Shown: positions 21,882-32,470, counted from the first letter of the stretch. The stretch is 64,000 nt of DNA from Vibrio tapetis subsp. quintayensis (GCF_030409945.1 NZ_JAUFQV010000006.1:113527-177526), one strand, 5' to 3'. The notes: generated by a model from the letters alone, not told the origin. Numbers and translations: made by a program.

Positions 21882-22238
21882 GTGGCCCGTATAGCTGGCA
21901 TTAACATTCCTGATCAAAAACATGCTGTGATTGCTTTAACTGCAATCTACGGTATCGGTAAGACTCGTTCTGAAGCTATTTTAGCTGAAGTGGGTATTGC
22001 TGAAGATGTTAAGATCAGTGAACTAACTGAAGAGCAGATCGATCAACTGCGTGATGGTGTAGCTAAGTACACTGTAGAAGGTGATCTACGTCGTGAAGTT
22101 TCCATGAACATCAAGCGTCTTATGGACCTTGGTTGTTACCGTGGTCTTCGTCATCGTCGCAGTCTACCACTACGTGGACAGCGTACTAAAACCAACGCTC
22201 GTACCCGTAAGGGTCCGCGCAAGCCGATCAAAAAATAA
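21882..22238 (+). CDS. rpsM: 30S ribosomal protein S13
   Basis: S13 contacts the P-site tRNA and the 50S subunit. The 118-residue product starts with GTG ([18 protein letters not shown] follows) and ends with a basic tail GPRKPIKK. The GTG start is shared with E. coli and is part of the S4-controlled translation start. Confidence 0.98.
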   Translation: MARIAGINIPDQKHAVIALTAIYGIGKTRSEAILAEVGIAEDVKISELTEEQIDQLRDGVAKYTVEGDLRREVSMNIKRLMDLGCYRGLRHRRSLPLRGQRTKTNARTRKGPRKPIKK

Positions 22239-22251
22239 TCGGATAAGGTAG

Positions 22252-22647
<396 letters not shown>

Positions 22648-22678
22648 GTTTCGTTTCTAGGATTATTGGAGAAAGATC

Positions 22679-23299
22679 ATGGCAAGATATTTGGGTCCTA
22701 AGCTGAAGCTTAGCCGTCGCGAAGGTACTGACTTATTCCTTAAGTCTGGTGTCCGTGCGATCGATACCAAGTGTAAAATTGATAACGCACCAGGTGTACA
22801 CGGCGCTCGTCGCGGTCGTCTATCTGAATATGGCGTTCAGCTTCGTGAGAAGCAAAAAGTTCGTCGTATGTATGGCGTTCTAGAAAAACAATTCCGTAAC
22901 TACTACAAAGAAGCTGCACGCCTTAAAGGCAACACAGGTGAAAACCTGCTTCAGCTTCTTGAAGGTCGTCTAGACAACGTAGTTTACCGTATGGGCTTTG
23001 GCGCTACTCGTGCTGAATCTCGTCAACTAGTTAGCCACAAAGCTATCCTAGTAAACGGTAAAGTTGTAAACGTTCCTTCATTCAAAGTTGCGGCTAACGA
23101 CGTTGTTACTATTCGTGAGAAAGCTAAACAGCAATCTCGCATTAAAGCGGCTCTAGAAGTTGCTGAACAACGCGAAAAACCAACTTGGATTGAAGTCGAT
23201 GGCGGCAAGATGGAAGGTACATTCAAGCGTATGCCTGAGCGTTCTGATCTATCAGCTGACATCAACGAACACCTGATCGTCGAGCTTTACTCTAAGTAA
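22679..23299 (+). CDS. rpsD: 30S ribosomal protein S4
   Basis: S4 starts 30S assembly, acts in mRNA unwinding at the entry site and represses the alpha operon. The 206-residue protein begins [19 protein letters not shown] and has an S4 RNA-binding domain (about 95-155) with [19 protein letters not shown]. The N-terminus lacks a zinc Cys cluster, as in E. coli. Confidence 0.98.
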   Translation: MARYLGPKLKLSRREGTDLFLKSGVRAIDTKCKIDNAPGVHGARRGRLSEYGVQLREKQKVRRMYGVLEKQFRNYYKEAARLKGNTGENLLQLLEGRLDNVVYRMGFGATRAESRQLVSHKAILVNGKVVNVPSFKVAANDVVTIREKAKQQSRIKAALEVAEQREKPTWIEVDGGKMEGTFKRMPERSDLSADINEHLIVELYSK

Positions 23300-23323
23300 G
23301 GTTTAAACTAAAGAGAGGACACA

Positions 23324-24316
23324 ATGCAGGGTTCTGTAACAGAATTTCTTAAGCCACGTCTAGTTGACATCGAACAAGTCAGCGCGACACACGCAAAAGT
23401 AACTCTTGAGCCATTAGAGCGTGGCTTTGGTCATACTCTAGGTAATGCGCTTCGTCGCATCCTTCTATCTTCTATGCCTGGTTGCGCAGTAACCGAAGTA
23501 GAGATTGAAGGCGTTCTTCACGAGTACAGCACCAAAGAGGGTGTACAAGAAGATATCCTAGAGATCCTTCTTAACCTGAAAGGTCTTGCTGTTAAAGTGG
23601 CAGAAGGCAAAGATGAAGTATTCATTACGCTGAATAAGTCAGGCTCGGGCCCTGTTGTTGCAGGTGACATCACCCATGATGGTGATGTAGAGATCGCTAA
23701 CCCTGAGCACGTTATTTGTCACCTAACGGATGACAACGCTGAAATCGCTATGCGTATTAAAGTGGAACGTGGTCGTGGTTATGTACCAGCATCATCTCGT
23801 ATTCATACTGAAGAAGATGAGCGTCCAATCGGTCGTTTGCTTGTAGATGCAACTTACAGCCCAGTAGACAAAATTGCCTACGCCGTTGAAGCTGCACGTG
23901 TCGAGCAACGTACTGACTTAGACAAGCTTGTTATCGATATGGAAACGAATGGTACTCTTGACCCTGAGGAAGCTATCCGTCGTTCAGCAACTATTCTTGC
24001 TGAGCAACTAGATGCCTTCGTCGATCTTCGTGACATCCGTGTCCCTGAAGAGAAGGAAGAGAAGCCGGAATTCGATCCGATCCTACTGCGTCCTGTAGAC
24101 GATCTTGAACTAACAGTTCGCTCTGCTAACTGTTTGAAAGCAGAAGCGATTCACTACATCGGTGATCTTGTACAGCGCACTGAGGTTGAGCTTCTTAAAA
24201 CGCCAAACCTTGGTAAAAAATCTCTTACAGAGATTAAAGACGTACTTGCTTCACGTGGTCTTTCTCTTGGCATGCGCCTTGAAAATTGGCCACCAGCGTC
24301 AATTGCTGAAGATTAA
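23324..24316 (+). CDS. rpoA: RNA polymerase subunit alpha
   Basis: RpoA dimerises to start RNA polymerase assembly; its C-terminal domain binds UP elements and activators. The 330 residues comprise the N-terminal domain (about 1-235) with [20 protein letters not shown] and the C-terminal domain (about 250-325) with [14 protein letters not shown] and [16 protein letters not shown]. It lies between rpsD and rplQ as expected. Confidence 0.98.
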   Translation: MQGSVTEFLKPRLVDIEQVSATHAKVTLEPLERGFGHTLGNALRRILLSSMPGCAVTEVEIEGVLHEYSTKEGVQEDILEILLNLKGLAVKVAEGKDEVFITLNKSGSGPVVAGDITHDGDVEIANPEHVICHLTDDNAEIAMRIKVERGRGYVPASSRIHTEEDERPIGRLLVDATYSPVDKIAYAVEAARVEQRTDLDKLVIDMETNGTLDPEEAIRRSATILAEQLDAFVDLRDIRVPEEKEEKPEFDPILLRPVDDLELTVRSANCLKAEAIHYIGDLVQRTEVELLKTPNLGKKSLTEIKDVLASRGLSLGMRLENWPPASIAED

Positions 24317-24342
24317 TCGATACTAGTTAGAAGGATTAGGTC

Positions 24343-24723
24343 ATGCGCCATCGTAAGAGTGGTCGTCAACTCAACCGCAACAGCAGTCATCGCAAAGCGA
24401 TGTTCAGCAACATGGCTAGCTCTCTTGTTCGTCACGAAGTTATCAAAACTACCGTGCCTAAAGCAAAAGAACTACGTCGCGTAATTGAGCCTTTGATTAC
24501 ACTAGCTAAGACTGACAGTGTTGCTAACCGTCGTCTTGCATTTGCACGCACTCGTGATAACGAAGTTGTTGCAAAACTATTTAACGAACTAGGTCCACGT
24601 TTTGCTGCCCGTCAAGGCGGTTACACTCGTATCCTAAAAGCTGGTTTCCGTACCGGCGACAAAGCTCCAATGGCTTACATTGAGCTTGTAGATCGCCCAG
24701 CTGCTGAAGAAGCTGCTGAGTAA
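24343..24723 (+). CDS. rplQ: 50S ribosomal protein L17
   Basis: L17 lies at the exit tunnel rim. The 126-residue sequence begins [20 protein letters not shown] and has [20 protein letters not shown]. It is the last gene of the alpha operon and is followed by a strong terminator. Confidence 0.98.
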   Translation: MRHRKSGRQLNRNSSHRKAMFSNMASSLVRHEVIKTTVPKAKELRRVIEPLITLAKTDSVANRRLAFARTRDNEVVAKLFNELGPRFAARQGGYTRILKAGFRTGDKAPMAYIELVDRPAAEEAAE

Positions 24724-24738
24724 TCTGTTCGATAAAGT

Positions 24739-24768
24739 AAAAAGCCGAGCGTAAGCTCGGCTTTTTTT
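24739..24768 (+). terminator. Terminator after rplQ
   Basis: AAAGCCGAGC and GCTCGGCTTT form a ten-base perfect stem around GTAA, followed by T residues. It lies 17 bases after the rplQ stop and closes the ribosomal protein block. Confidence 0.9.
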
Positions 24769-24871
24769 ATGTCTAGAGAAAACGGAAAGAGTGTTTGAAT
24801 ATAAAATACGCGATGAACACCTTGAGATTAAAAAAACGACAACCGGTATGTGGTGCCGCATTCTTCTTACG

Positions 24872-26140
24872 CTACGCCCTTAACGCCTGCTCTAAGTCCG
24901 CCAAAATATCATCGATGTGTTCGATACCTACAGATAAGCGAATCATCTCTGGAGTTACACCAGCTTGAGTTTGCTCTTGCTGATTCAACTGACGGTGAGT
25001 GGTCGAGGCCGGGTGACAGGCCAAAGACTTAGCATCGCCTATGTTGACCAAACGCTTAAATAGATTCAAGGCGTCATAGAATCCAACACCGGCATCGTAT
25101 CCGTCTTTAAGGCCAAACGACAAAATAGCGGATGGCTTACCTTGCATGTATTTTTCTGCTAATTCGTAATAGGATGAATCTTCTAAGCCTGCGTAGCTAA
25201 CCCAGCTGACTTTCTCATGGTCCTTTAAGAATTCAGCAACCTTGAGTGCGTTCTCACAATGGCGCTCCATACGTAAAGGCAGGGTTTCTAAACCTTGCAG
25301 CAGCATAAAGGCGTTCATTGGAGACAGTGTTGACCCTGTATTACGCATTGGTACGGTTCTAGCTCTACCAATAAAGGCCGCTTCACCAAATGCTTCGGTA
25401 TAAACAACACCGTGATACGCCGCTTCTGGTTGATTAAACACAGGAAAGCGTTCTTTGTGTTCTGCCCATGGAAATTTTCCCGAATCGACGATGACACCAC
25501 CAAGAGTCGTTCCGTGCCCACCGACATATTTAGTGAGCGAGTGAACGACTATATCGGCACCATACTGAATCGGCTTACATAGAGCAGGGGTTGCCACTGT
25601 GTTGTCGACAATCACGGGTACACCTTTAGCATGAGCAAGTGTCGCAATCGTTTCTAGATCAACAATATTACCAGCAGGGTTACCAATTGATTCGCAATAG
25701 ACAGCCTTAGTTTTGTCGTCGATTAACTCAGCTAAGCTCTCGGGCTTATCATCTTTTGCGAATCGAACTTCAATTCCTTGTTGAGGCAGCATATGGGCGA
25801 ACAAGGTATAAGTGCCACCGTATAACTGAGGTGTAGAGACAATGTTGTCGCCCATTTGTGCCAAAGTAAGGATGGCGTAGTTAATTGCGGCACTGCCTGA
25901 ACTTACCACAAGGCCCGCAATACCACCTTCAAGTGCAGCCATTCGCTGTTCCAGTACATCATTTGTTGGGTTCATGATGCGAGTGTAGATGTTGCCTGGC
26001 ACTTCTAAGTTAAAGAGATCTGCGCCGTGCTGGGCGTTATCAAACTCATAGGCAACTGTTTGATAGATTGGGGTTGCAACCGACTTTGTCGTTGGGTCGG
26101 TTTGATAGCCGTGATGGATCGAGAGTGTTTCGTCTTTCAT
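24872..26140 (-). CDS. metY: O-acetylhomoserine sulfhydrylase MetY-like
   Basis: This PLP enzyme of the Cys/Met metabolism family is most like O-acetylhomoserine aminocarboxypropyltransferases, which make homocysteine directly from sulfide. From the chosen ATG (eight codons inside the longest reading frame, after GGAAG) it has 422 residues; K204 in SLTKYVGGHGTTLGG is the PLP lysine, and the family's ETLSIHHGYQTDPTTKS start is typical. It is longer than cystathionine gamma-synthase (about 386), with a characteristic insertion around PVFNQPEAAYHGV. Cystathionine gamma-synthase or methionine gamma-lyase is less likely. It reads in the same direction as the DUF2780 gene 45 bases upstream. Confidence 0.85.
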   Translation of the reverse strand: MKDETLSIHHGYQTDPTTKSVATPIYQTVAYEFDNAQHGADLFNLEVPGNIYTRIMNPTNDVLEQRMAALEGGIAGLVVSSGSAAINYAILTLAQMGDNIVSTPQLYGGTYTLFAHMLPQQGIEVRFAKDDKPESLAELIDDKTKAVYCESIGNPAGNIVDLETIATLAHAKGVPVIVDNTVATPALCKPIQYGADIVVHSLTKYVGGHGTTLGGVIVDSGKFPWAEHKERFPVFNQPEAAYHGVVYTEAFGEAAFIGRARTVPMRNTGSTLSPMNAFMLLQGLETLPLRMERHCENALKVAEFLKDHEKVSWVSYAGLEDSSYYELAEKYMQGKPSAILSFGLKDGYDAGVGFYDALNLFKRLVNIGDAKSLACHPASTTHRQLNQQEQTQAGVTPEMIRLSVGIEHIDDILADLEQALRA

Positions 26141-26185
26141 GAGTGAATTCTTCCTTGATAGCATTGTACAACTGAACAGTAGTGG

Positions 26186-26686
26186 TTATTTCCAAATACT
26201 GCTTAGTGACCCCAGCAAGCCGCTTGATGCGCCTTGTCCGGTTAAGTATTCCATAATAATTGGCGCAAATTGCGCAACCATGCTTGGGTCTAGGCCTAGC
26301 TTGGCGAATACATCGTTTACTGCGCTCAAGTTATTAGCCATCCCCATAAGACCAGGAACAGATTCGGTTAAGCTACTCATTCCAGGAATGAGATTGGTTA
26401 GTTCACTAGATTGACTACCAGACAGAGAGTTTGATGCCAGAGCCAACAGAGCACCTGCGCCACCGCTCGCTTGAGTTGGGCTTACTCCCAAACTATCCGT
26501 GAGTTGCTTAACAATGGGTGAAGATTCGACACTTGCCGTTGAATCACTAAGTGCTGAAGTCGCCAGTGAAGTGAGTGCTGCTGTGTCAACAGATTGCTCT
26601 TTATCTGAACCGAGGCCAAATAGAGCGTAGGAAGGTGTGCTTACGAAAAGTGCTGAAATGAGAAAAGCAATGGTCTTTGTTTTCAT
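26186..26686 (-). CDS. DUF2780-type secreted protein, unknown function
   Basis: A 166-residue exported protein of unknown function that resembles the DUF2780 group found in vibrios. A signal peptide spans about residues 1-21 (KTKTIAFLISALFVSTPSYA). The rest is rich in Ser, Leu, Gly and Ala with amphipathic stretches and no Cys. I use the internal ATG at 26686 because AAGGATGT stands seven bases before it; longer in-frame starts lack this. It precedes metY on the same strand. I know of no established activity. Confidence 0.7.
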   Translation of the reverse strand: MKTKTIAFLISALFVSTPSYALFGLGSDKEQSVDTAALTSLATSALSDSTASVESSPIVKQLTDSLGVSPTQASGGAGALLALASNSLSGSQSSELTNLIPGMSSLTESVPGLMGMANNLSAVNDVFAKLGLDPSMVAQFAPIIMEYLTGQGASSGLLGSLSSIWK

Positions 26687-26750
26687 GCTTACATCCTTGG
26701 TCATTGATAACAAGAATACTTAGTGTAAGCGAATTTGATAAAAGTGATAC

Positions 26751-26776
26751 AAAAAAGCGGTGCAAAACACCGCTTT
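26751..26776 (-). terminator. Terminator after fklB
   Basis: Read on the minus strand, AAAGCGGTG pairs with CACCGCTTT and is followed by T residues. It lies about 22 bases beyond the fklB stop. Confidence 0.8.
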
Positions 26777-26797
26777 AGAATTGAGACTCTATGGCAA

Positions 26798-27418
26798 TTA
26801 AAGGATAGCCAGTAGCTCAACTTCAAATACAAGAGCAGCATAAGGAGGGATTGCAGCGCCAGCGCCACGCTCACCGTATGCAAGGTCTTGAGGAATGTAT
26901 AGTTTCCACTTAGAACCAACAGGCATTAGTTGAAGTGCTTCAACCCAACCTTTGATTACGCCAGTTACTGGGAACTCAGCAGGTTGACCGCGAGATACAG
27001 AGCTGTCGAAAACAGTTCCGTCAGTTAGCTCGCCGTGGTAGTGAACACGTACTTGCTTGTCAGAAGTTGGGATTTCACCCGTACCTTCAGTTAGTACTTC
27101 GTATTGAAGACCAGACTCAAGAACCGTTACTTCAGAACGCAGAGCGTTGTCTGTTAGGTAAGCTTCACCGTCAGCCGCTGCTACTTTAGCAAGTTCTGCA
27201 CGTGCAGATTCAGCGCGAGTGTGAAGGTCTTGAAGCGCTTTGTTGATTTCATCAACTTCGATCTCTGGCATGTCGCCAGTTAGCGCTGTCGCGATGCCTT
27301 TTGCAATTGCGTCAACGTTTAGACCTTCAAGGCCGCTACCAGCTAGTTGTTGGCCCATTTGAAGACCAATGCCGTAGCTTGCTTTTTGTTCTACGGTCTC
27401 TAGTTTAATCTCAGACAT
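26798..27418 (-). CDS. fklB: FKBP-type peptidyl-prolyl isomerase FklB
   Basis: A 22-kDa prolyl isomerase of the FKBP type. The 206-residue protein has an N-terminal dimerisation region (about 1-95, helical) and an FKBP domain (about 110-205) with VRVHYHGELTDGTVFDSS and GWVEALQLMPVGSKWKLYIP. There is no signal peptide, so it is cytoplasmic like E. coli FklB rather than FkpA. It is divergent from the OapA-like gene, its neighbour also in E. coli (ytfB-fklB), though there the pair sits next to rplI. Confidence 0.93.
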   Translation of the reverse strand: MSEIKLETVEQKASYGIGLQMGQQLAGSGLEGLNVDAIAKGIATALTGDMPEIEVDEINKALQDLHTRAESARAELAKVAAADGEAYLTDNALRSEVTVLESGLQYEVLTEGTGEIPTSDKQVRVHYHGELTDGTVFDSSVSRGQPAEFPVTGVIKGWVEALQLMPVGSKWKLYIPQDLAYGERGAGAAIPPYAALVFEVELLAIL

Positions 27419-27559
27419 CTTGTCTCTCTTTATAATGTGAGTTTATGCCGCAAAAGAATACCAGTTCTACTGGAATGAAGAAACGGTAAATGCCAATATG
27501 TAGGCGTAAGAAAGAAATTTTGAGATAATGAAGAGATAATTAATAAAGGTCGAACGCCG

Positions 27560-28135
27560 ATGAATCGAAGAGTTACCAAGCGTAAGTCAGTGAGTTTCGT
27601 TGATCAGGTAAAAAGTAAGCTAAGTGATGTTCAATGGCGAGCGTCGCTTGCCCAAGTAAAAACACAACTCGATCGATTGCCAAAATTGCATCAGCGTGTG
27701 ATTGGCGCTCTTAGTATTGTGATCCTTGTTTTACTCGTGTGGCCAGCGCCAACGGCGACGACAGAAGAAAGCCCTACTCAGAGCATAACAACAAGCGATG
27801 CTCGGAAAACAGTGGCGTTGAATACCCAAGGTTTAAGCGAACAACACAGCAGTACTGCTACCGCTCCTAAATCGGATACTTGGTTAGAGTACACCGTGAA
27901 AGCTGGAGATACACTGGCGCAAGTTTTTAGGGCAAACGATTTGCCGATGGCCGATTTAAATGCGCTTGCGAAAATCGAAGGGGCAGATAAGCCGCTTAGC
28001 CGAATAAAGCAAGGGCAGTTGGTGAGATTCAAACGGGATGAACAAGGTCAGTTAGATATCCTACAGCTAGAGAAGAAGCAAGGCGCTGTCATGTTCTTCC
28101 GCCTATCGGATGGTGGCTTTGGTCGAAGCAAGTAA
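27560..28135 (+). CDS. OapA/YtfB-like cell-envelope protein with LysM-like domain
   Basis: A 191-residue single-pass membrane protein. A short cytoplasmic N-terminus (1-45) resembles the OapA N-terminal region, a membrane segment covers about 47-62 (VIGALSIVILVLLVW), and the C-terminal OapA/LysM-like domain (about 108-185) begins EYTVKAGDTLAQVFR. E. coli YtfB has the same layout, binds glycans and affects cell division when overproduced; that role is only inferred here. It is divergent from fklB. Confidence 0.8.
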   Translation: MNRRVTKRKSVSFVDQVKSKLSDVQWRASLAQVKTQLDRLPKLHQRVIGALSIVILVLLVWPAPTATTEESPTQSITTSDARKTVALNTQGLSEQHSSTATAPKSDTWLEYTVKAGDTLAQVFRANDLPMADLNALAKIEGADKPLSRIKQGQLVRFKRDEQGQLDILQLEKKQGAVMFFRLSDGGFGRSK

Positions 28136-28173
28136 CGGTAGCGAATACAACTCGTGGCTAATGTAACAAAAGA

Positions 28174-28208
28174 TAAAGGCGCTGATTATTATGATCAGCG
28201 CCTTTTTA
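28174..28208. terminator. Bidirectional terminator between the OapA-like gene and the DMT permease gene
   Basis: AAAGGCGCTGAT pairs with ATCAGCGCCTTT around TATTATG, with A and T runs on the two flanks. It lies between two converging genes and overlaps the last bases of the permease gene region. Confidence 0.85.
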
Positions 28209-29066
28209 TTTGGAAGACTTTACACTTGTGCGTCTGCGAATGAGCATCGGTAATACGATCAGTAAAATACCCAGGAAGGTTATCCAGTCTGGTACCTCTT
28301 CAAACCAAAGCACACCAAATAGAGTGACAAACACTAAGCCCGAATATTCCACCATGGCTATTTGGTCGGCAGGGACTTTACGGTAGGCCAAAACCGCACA
28401 ACCGTTGTAAGTTAAGATCAAAATAGCACTGGCGCTTACCCAGCCTAGTTGAGTGAGGCTCATAGGTTGCCAGTGAGCGAATGCTAATGCCCCAGAAACA
28501 GGCAATGACAAAAGACTGGTCCAAAATAACGTCGTGACAACGGGTTGGTCGACTGGCAGCTTTCGTACCAATATATTGAATAATGCCAGAGTGATGGCCG
28601 TTCCCATGGCAAACATAGCAGCCCAATGAAACTGAGATGGGCGAAGAACAACCAGCACACCAATAAAGCCGATGCAGGTTGCGATGACTTTGCCTTTCGC
28701 TGGAATTTCTTTAAGTAGCCATACTGAGAGTGGCAGCATTAATACGGGAGCGGCGTAAAACACCGCGTTTGCAGTAGCCAGTGGTAAGTGAGTAACCGCT
28801 ATCATCATACAGCCACTACCAATGATAACTAAATGTGCTCTGAATAGGTTCAATGGCAATGACCCTACAGCCTGCTCTGTTTTGCCCAATCTCAGCCAAA
28901 ACGGAAGAATGACCAAAAAACCGATGAGTTGACGGATGAAAATGTATTGGTAAGTGGACAGTTCGCCGTTTAGCAGCTTCACAGAGACATCAGAAAGCGA
29001 AGCAAATAGATTTCCTGCAACGAGCAGGAGTAATGCCTGACTGAATAAGCTTAATGAATTGGTCAC
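28206..29066 (-). CDS. EamA/DMT-family permease
   Basis: A 286-residue inner-membrane protein with about ten hydrophobic segments arranged as two EamA repeats (about 10-140 and 150-280), typical of drug/metabolite exporters such as the RhaT/YdcZ-like group. The substrate cannot be told. The GTG start overlaps the stop of the acetyltransferase gene by one base (TAGTG), so the two are translated as a unit. Confidence 0.82.
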   Translation of the reverse strand: MTNSLSLFSQALLLLVAGNLFASLSDVSVKLLNGELSTYQYIFIRQLIGFLVILPFWLRLGKTEQAVGSLPLNLFRAHLVIIGSGCMMIAVTHLPLATANAVFYAAPVLMLPLSVWLLKEIPAKGKVIATCIGFIGVLVVLRPSQFHWAAMFAMGTAITLALFNILVRKLPVDQPVVTTLFWTSLLSLPVSGALAFAHWQPMSLTQLGWVSASAILILTYNGCAVLAYRKVPADQIAMVEYSGLVFVTLFGVLWFEEVPDWITFLGILLIVLPMLIRRRTSVKSSK

Positions 29067-29518
29067 TAACCGACTCGTTTCATGTCGATGTGCAAAATGT
29101 CATCTTCTAAATAAGGTTCTGAGGTTTGTACGAAACCGTGTGATTGATAGTAATTGGCTAAATGCGCTTGTGCGCCTATTTCTATGGCGACGCCGGGCCA
29201 CAGCTCATTCATGTGAGTAAGTGCTTGCTTTAAAAGTTCATGCCCCATGCCGTCGCCTCTGGCACTGGCTTTAGTTGCAATACGGCCAATACTGGCACTC
29301 GGGTAACTCAACCCTGGGGGCAGCAATCGTGCGCAGGCAATCAGTTCTTCACCACGGAAGCCTAATAAGTGCTCAGCGCCTTTTGCTCGATCTTTATCAT
29401 CCAATTCAGGGTATGGACAGGTCTGTTCGACAACAAATACGTTAATACGTAGTTGCAGTAAGTTGTAAAGTTCGTCAGGAGTAAATTGAGAAAAAGACAG
29501 GCGTTTCCAAGTGATCAT
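29066..29518 (-). CDS. elaA: GNAT acetyltransferase, ElaA type
   Basis: A 150-residue acetyltransferase of the GNAT superfamily, closest to ElaA. The conserved LQLRINVFVVEQTCPYPELDDKD start and the acetyl-CoA loop around GRIATKASARGDGMGHELL are clear. The substrate is unknown. It lies upstream of and overlaps the permease gene, and the Crp/Fnr-type gene lies 62 bases upstream on the same strand, so the three may form one unit. Confidence 0.85.
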   Translation of the reverse strand: MITWKRLSFSQFTPDELYNLLQLRINVFVVEQTCPYPELDDKDRAKGAEHLLGFRGEELIACARLLPPGLSYPSASIGRIATKASARGDGMGHELLKQALTHMNELWPGVAIEIGAQAHLANYYQSHGFVQTSEPYLEDDILHIDMKRVG

Positions 29519-29580
29519 AGTACTTCCTTAATATTTAACTCTAGGGTAATACTAAGGAAGGATAAGTTCGTTAACTTTTG

Positions 29581-30147
29581 TTAATTTCTTTGTTTTAGGC
29601 GCTTTTTAATACGGCTTAAGCTGATATGGGTGATCCCCAGATACGCAGCAATTTGGTAATCGGTAATACGTTTTTCGAGGTCGGGATAGTGTTGACAGAA
29701 CAGTTCGTATCGCTCTTCAGGTGAATGGAGCAACATAAAACGCTCTTTGTTCTCCTTATGCATTAACTGAGTTTCAAGTAGTCTAAGGTAAAGTGGGTGC
29801 GCTTGTTCACGCCAAGTTTGAAAGGCTTCGATTGGCAAGCATAATAAAGTCGTGGGCGTTAATGTTTCTAACAGGTACGGAGAAGGTTGCTCTTTGATGA
29901 CACTTTCAAAACCGATGATCCAATCGTGTTCCCAATAAAACTCTTTACTAAACTGTTTACCATCTCCTGTGAGATAGCAAGCGTGGCAAAGGCCATCAAT
30001 AACAAAGTAGATGTGAGTTGCCATTTCACCTTGATGAGTAAGAATATGACGAGTAGGGAGATCCATTGGAGAAGCGACCAGTGAAAGGGTTTCCAGTTCA
30101 ATAGCGGAGAAGCCAAACTCGGCCAGTTGTTCGATAAAGGGTTGCAC
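29581..30147 (-). CDS. Crp/Fnr-family transcriptional regulator
   Basis: A 188-residue regulator with a cyclic-nucleotide-binding-like beta barrel (about 15-125) and a short C-terminal helix-turn-helix (about 155-187, DYQIAAYLGITHISLSRIKK). The FNR iron-sulfur Cys pattern is missing, and the cAMP-binding residues of Crp are not evident, so the ligand is unknown. This short type is common in Bacteroidetes and also occurs in vibrios. Its start codon lies only about 15 bases from the cpdB terminator hairpin, so its promoter must overlap that region or read-through from cpdB must supply its mRNA. Confidence 0.8.
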   Translation of the reverse strand: MQPFIEQLAEFGFSAIELETLSLVASPMDLPTRHILTHQGEMATHIYFVIDGLCHACYLTGDGKQFSKEFYWEHDWIIGFESVIKEQPSPYLLETLTPTTLLCLPIEAFQTWREQAHPLYLRLLETQLMHKENKERFMLLHSPEERYELFCQHYPDLEKRITDYQIAAYLGITHISLSRIKKRLKQRN

Positions 30148-30161
30148 TCTGTTCGCCTCAT

Positions 30162-30193
30162 AAAAAAAACCGCAGCGATTGCTGCGGTTTTTA
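30162..30193 (-). terminator. Terminator after cpdB
   Basis: AACCGCAGC and GCTGCGGTT form a nine-base stem around a four-base loop, with a run of eight T on the minus strand. It lies just beyond the cpdB stop and just before the Crp/Fnr-type start. Confidence 0.85.
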
Positions 30194-30210
30194 TCATAGA
30201 GAGTTTCAGG

Positions 30211-32172
30211 CTATTTTTGTAGTGTTAGTCGGTAAACACCGAAACCTACATCATCAGTTGCCACACGCTCCATTGGGTATTGCGCTTTTTGTTCGATAAA
30301 CTTAGCCGCTTTGTCGCTTGGTGAAGTTTCAAAACGAATGTTTAACTTCTCTTTACTCATGATTGGAGCAAAAGACCAGTTATTGTCAGCACTTGGTTTA
30401 ACTAAACCTTCCTCAGCACTTACGCGCGAGATGTAGTTCGCAAGTACCGTACGGTTTTCATCTGGTGCATCAAATGCGATAAAATCTGAACCAGTACCCG
30501 GGAATTTGTTGCTGTAAGCACGGTAGTTGTTGGTTGCAATGATAAAGTCTTGCTTCATATCGATTGGCTTACCTTGGTAGGTTAGGCCAATAATACGCTC
30601 AGACTCAGGGTTAATAACCTTACAGTTACCATCGTATTTTGCAGGTTGTGTTACGTCGATTTGGTAGTTCACACCATCCATAACATCAAAGTTATAAGTG
30701 CGGAAACCATCCCAATCAATTAAGCCTTGTGGAGCAGACGAGTTTACATCGATTTGTTTGAATTGGCCGGCGCTACACTCTAGCCACTCTTTTACTTCTT
30801 TACCCTGTACTTTTAGGGCAACTAAGGTGTTTGGGTATAGGTACAGATCAGCAGCATTACGGAAAGTAAGCTCGCCTGATTCAACTTCAGTAAAGTTGGC
30901 AGGGTCATTTTTACGACCGCCGGCTTTAAATGGCGCCGCAGCAGAAAGTACTGGGATACCATCTAGGTCCGGATCGCCTTGAATAAAGCGTTCTACGTAA
31001 TCTTTTTGGGCAAGGTTTACAATTTGAACCGTTGGATCATCTTGTACCAGCGCTAAGAAGCTGTACATCACGTCGTCAGCTTTACCAATAGGCTGGTTAA
31101 CGAATTCACGTGTGCCTTTATGATCTTCAGCCAGAGCTTGAACAATGCCTTCGTCTGCTTTAGCTAACGATTTTTTTGCTTTCTTGTCGTAAATAGGACG
31201 AGCTTCAGTTTGCTCTGTAGTTACATTCCAGCTCTCGCCTTCTTTGTTCAACACAAGATCCATTACGCCTACGTGGCTACCCCAGCGACCTGGCATAACA
31301 GCAGCAACACCATTAATGGTACCTTTTTTGTTGTCGACACCCTGAATATTGTCAAAGCCTTTACCTGGGAATACAGAATGCGAGTGACCAAAGGCAATCG
31401 CATCAATGCCTTCTACATCTGCAAGATAGTATGTTGAGTTTTCTGCACCCAATTTGTATGGGTCTGTTGCTAGGCCTGAGTGAGGAATAGCAACAATCAC
31501 ATCAGCGCCTTCTTTCTTCATTTGCGGAACAAGCTTTTCAGCCATCACTTTAATGTCTTTGGCAAAAACTTGGCCTTCTAGGTTTTTCTTATCCCACACC
31601 ATGATTTGTGGTGGAACAAAACCTATGTAACCAACTTTGACTTCGTGCGCTTCGCCATCAGTATCTTTAAACGTGTGAGACTTGATGATGTACGGCTTAA
31701 AGTAGTGCTCACCTGTTTCTTGGTCAAAAACGTTGGCATTGACGTATGGGAAATCAGCGTCATTGATGCTTTCTTGTAGGAAATCTAAGCCGTAGTTGAA
31801 TTCGTGGTTGCCGATGTTACCAGCGTCGTAACCAAGTTGATTCATGGCTTTGTAAGCTGGGTGAACTTCACCCGCTTTAAGGCCTTTAGCCGCCATGTAG
31901 TCGCCCATCGGGCTGCCTTGAAGCAAATCGCCGTTATCAACCAAAACACTGTTGATCACTTCGTTTTGTGCTTCTTTTACTAGTGTCGCTGTACGCGCTA
32001 AACCAATTTTTTGAGAAGGCTTATCTTTGTAGTAATCATAATCCATCAAATTAGTATGGATGTCCGTTGTTTCTACAATACGAAGTTTAATGGTGTCTGC
32101 CATTACAGGTCCTGCAATAGCTAACATGCCACCAAGTACTGCAATAGATAGGGGTTTAACAGCCAATTTCAT
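30211..32172 (-). CDS. cpdB: 2',3'-cyclic-nucleotide 2'-phosphodiesterase/3'-nucleotidase CpdB
   Basis: This periplasmic enzyme opens 2',3'-cyclic nucleotides and removes the 3'-phosphate, allowing use of outside nucleotides. From the ATG after GGAG (four codons inside the longest frame) it has 653 residues with a signal peptide to about residue 25. The metallophosphatase motifs are in order: [31 protein letters not shown] and [10 protein letters not shown]; the C-terminal 5'-nucleotidase domain starts at about 370. UshA is excluded by the longer length and the [14 protein letters not shown] start of CpdB. Confidence 0.93.
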   Translation of the reverse strand: MKLAVKPLSIAVLGGMLAIAGPVMADTIKLRIVETTDIHTNLMDYDYYKDKPSQKIGLARTATLVKEAQNEVINSVLVDNGDLLQGSPMGDYMAAKGLKAGEVHPAYKAMNQLGYDAGNIGNHEFNYGLDFLQESINDADFPYVNANVFDQETGEHYFKPYIIKSHTFKDTDGEAHEVKVGYIGFVPPQIMVWDKKNLEGQVFAKDIKVMAEKLVPQMKKEGADVIVAIPHSGLATDPYKLGAENSTYYLADVEGIDAIAFGHSHSVFPGKGFDNIQGVDNKKGTINGVAAVMPGRWGSHVGVMDLVLNKEGESWNVTTEQTEARPIYDKKAKKSLAKADEGIVQALAEDHKGTREFVNQPIGKADDVMYSFLALVQDDPTVQIVNLAQKDYVERFIQGDPDLDGIPVLSAAAPFKAGGRKNDPANFTEVESGELTFRNAADLYLYPNTLVALKVQGKEVKEWLECSAGQFKQIDVNSSAPQGLIDWDGFRTYNFDVMDGVNYQIDVTQPAKYDGNCKVINPESERIIGLTYQGKPIDMKQDFIIATNNYRAYSNKFPGTGSDFIAFDAPDENRTVLANYISRVSAEEGLVKPSADNNWSFAPIMSKEKLNIRFETSPSDKAAKFIEQKAQYPMERVATDDVGFGVYRLTLQK

Positions 32173-32254
32173 GATTTGCTCCATTTGGGGGATAAAAATG
32201 ACTCGTCTAATGTAACAAAAAGTAATGTAACGATTATTTGCAGCTACAGTATTG

Positions 32255-32270
32255 TGTGATCAGGGTCAGT
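32255..32270. promoter_or_regulatory. Crp-like binding site upstream of cpdB
   Basis: TGTGA-N6-TCAGT resembles the Crp consensus TGTGA-N6-TCACA with one good and one partial half. It lies about 85 bases before the cpdB start, a fitting place for activation. Carbon control of cpdB is an inference. Confidence 0.4.
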
Positions 32271-32470
32271 TTTATTGTGCAAAAGTGTTACCTAAAGTAC
32301 ATAAATGCATTTTATATGTGCTTTGTTACAAAAGGGCTCACCAAGGAGCCTAGTACATATATTCTTAATTGAGCGTGACAAATAGCACGCAAAATGGCTT
32401 GTTTTATAGGCAAAACTGCCCATTTTCACTGACCATCAAAAATCCCCTTATCAGCTTTTGATATAAAAAA

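Noticed and set aside
30211..32172. UshA (5'-nucleotidase/UDP-sugar hydrolase)
   Set aside because: The length near 650 and the [14 protein letters not shown] start fit CpdB; UshA is about 550 residues and has different motifs.
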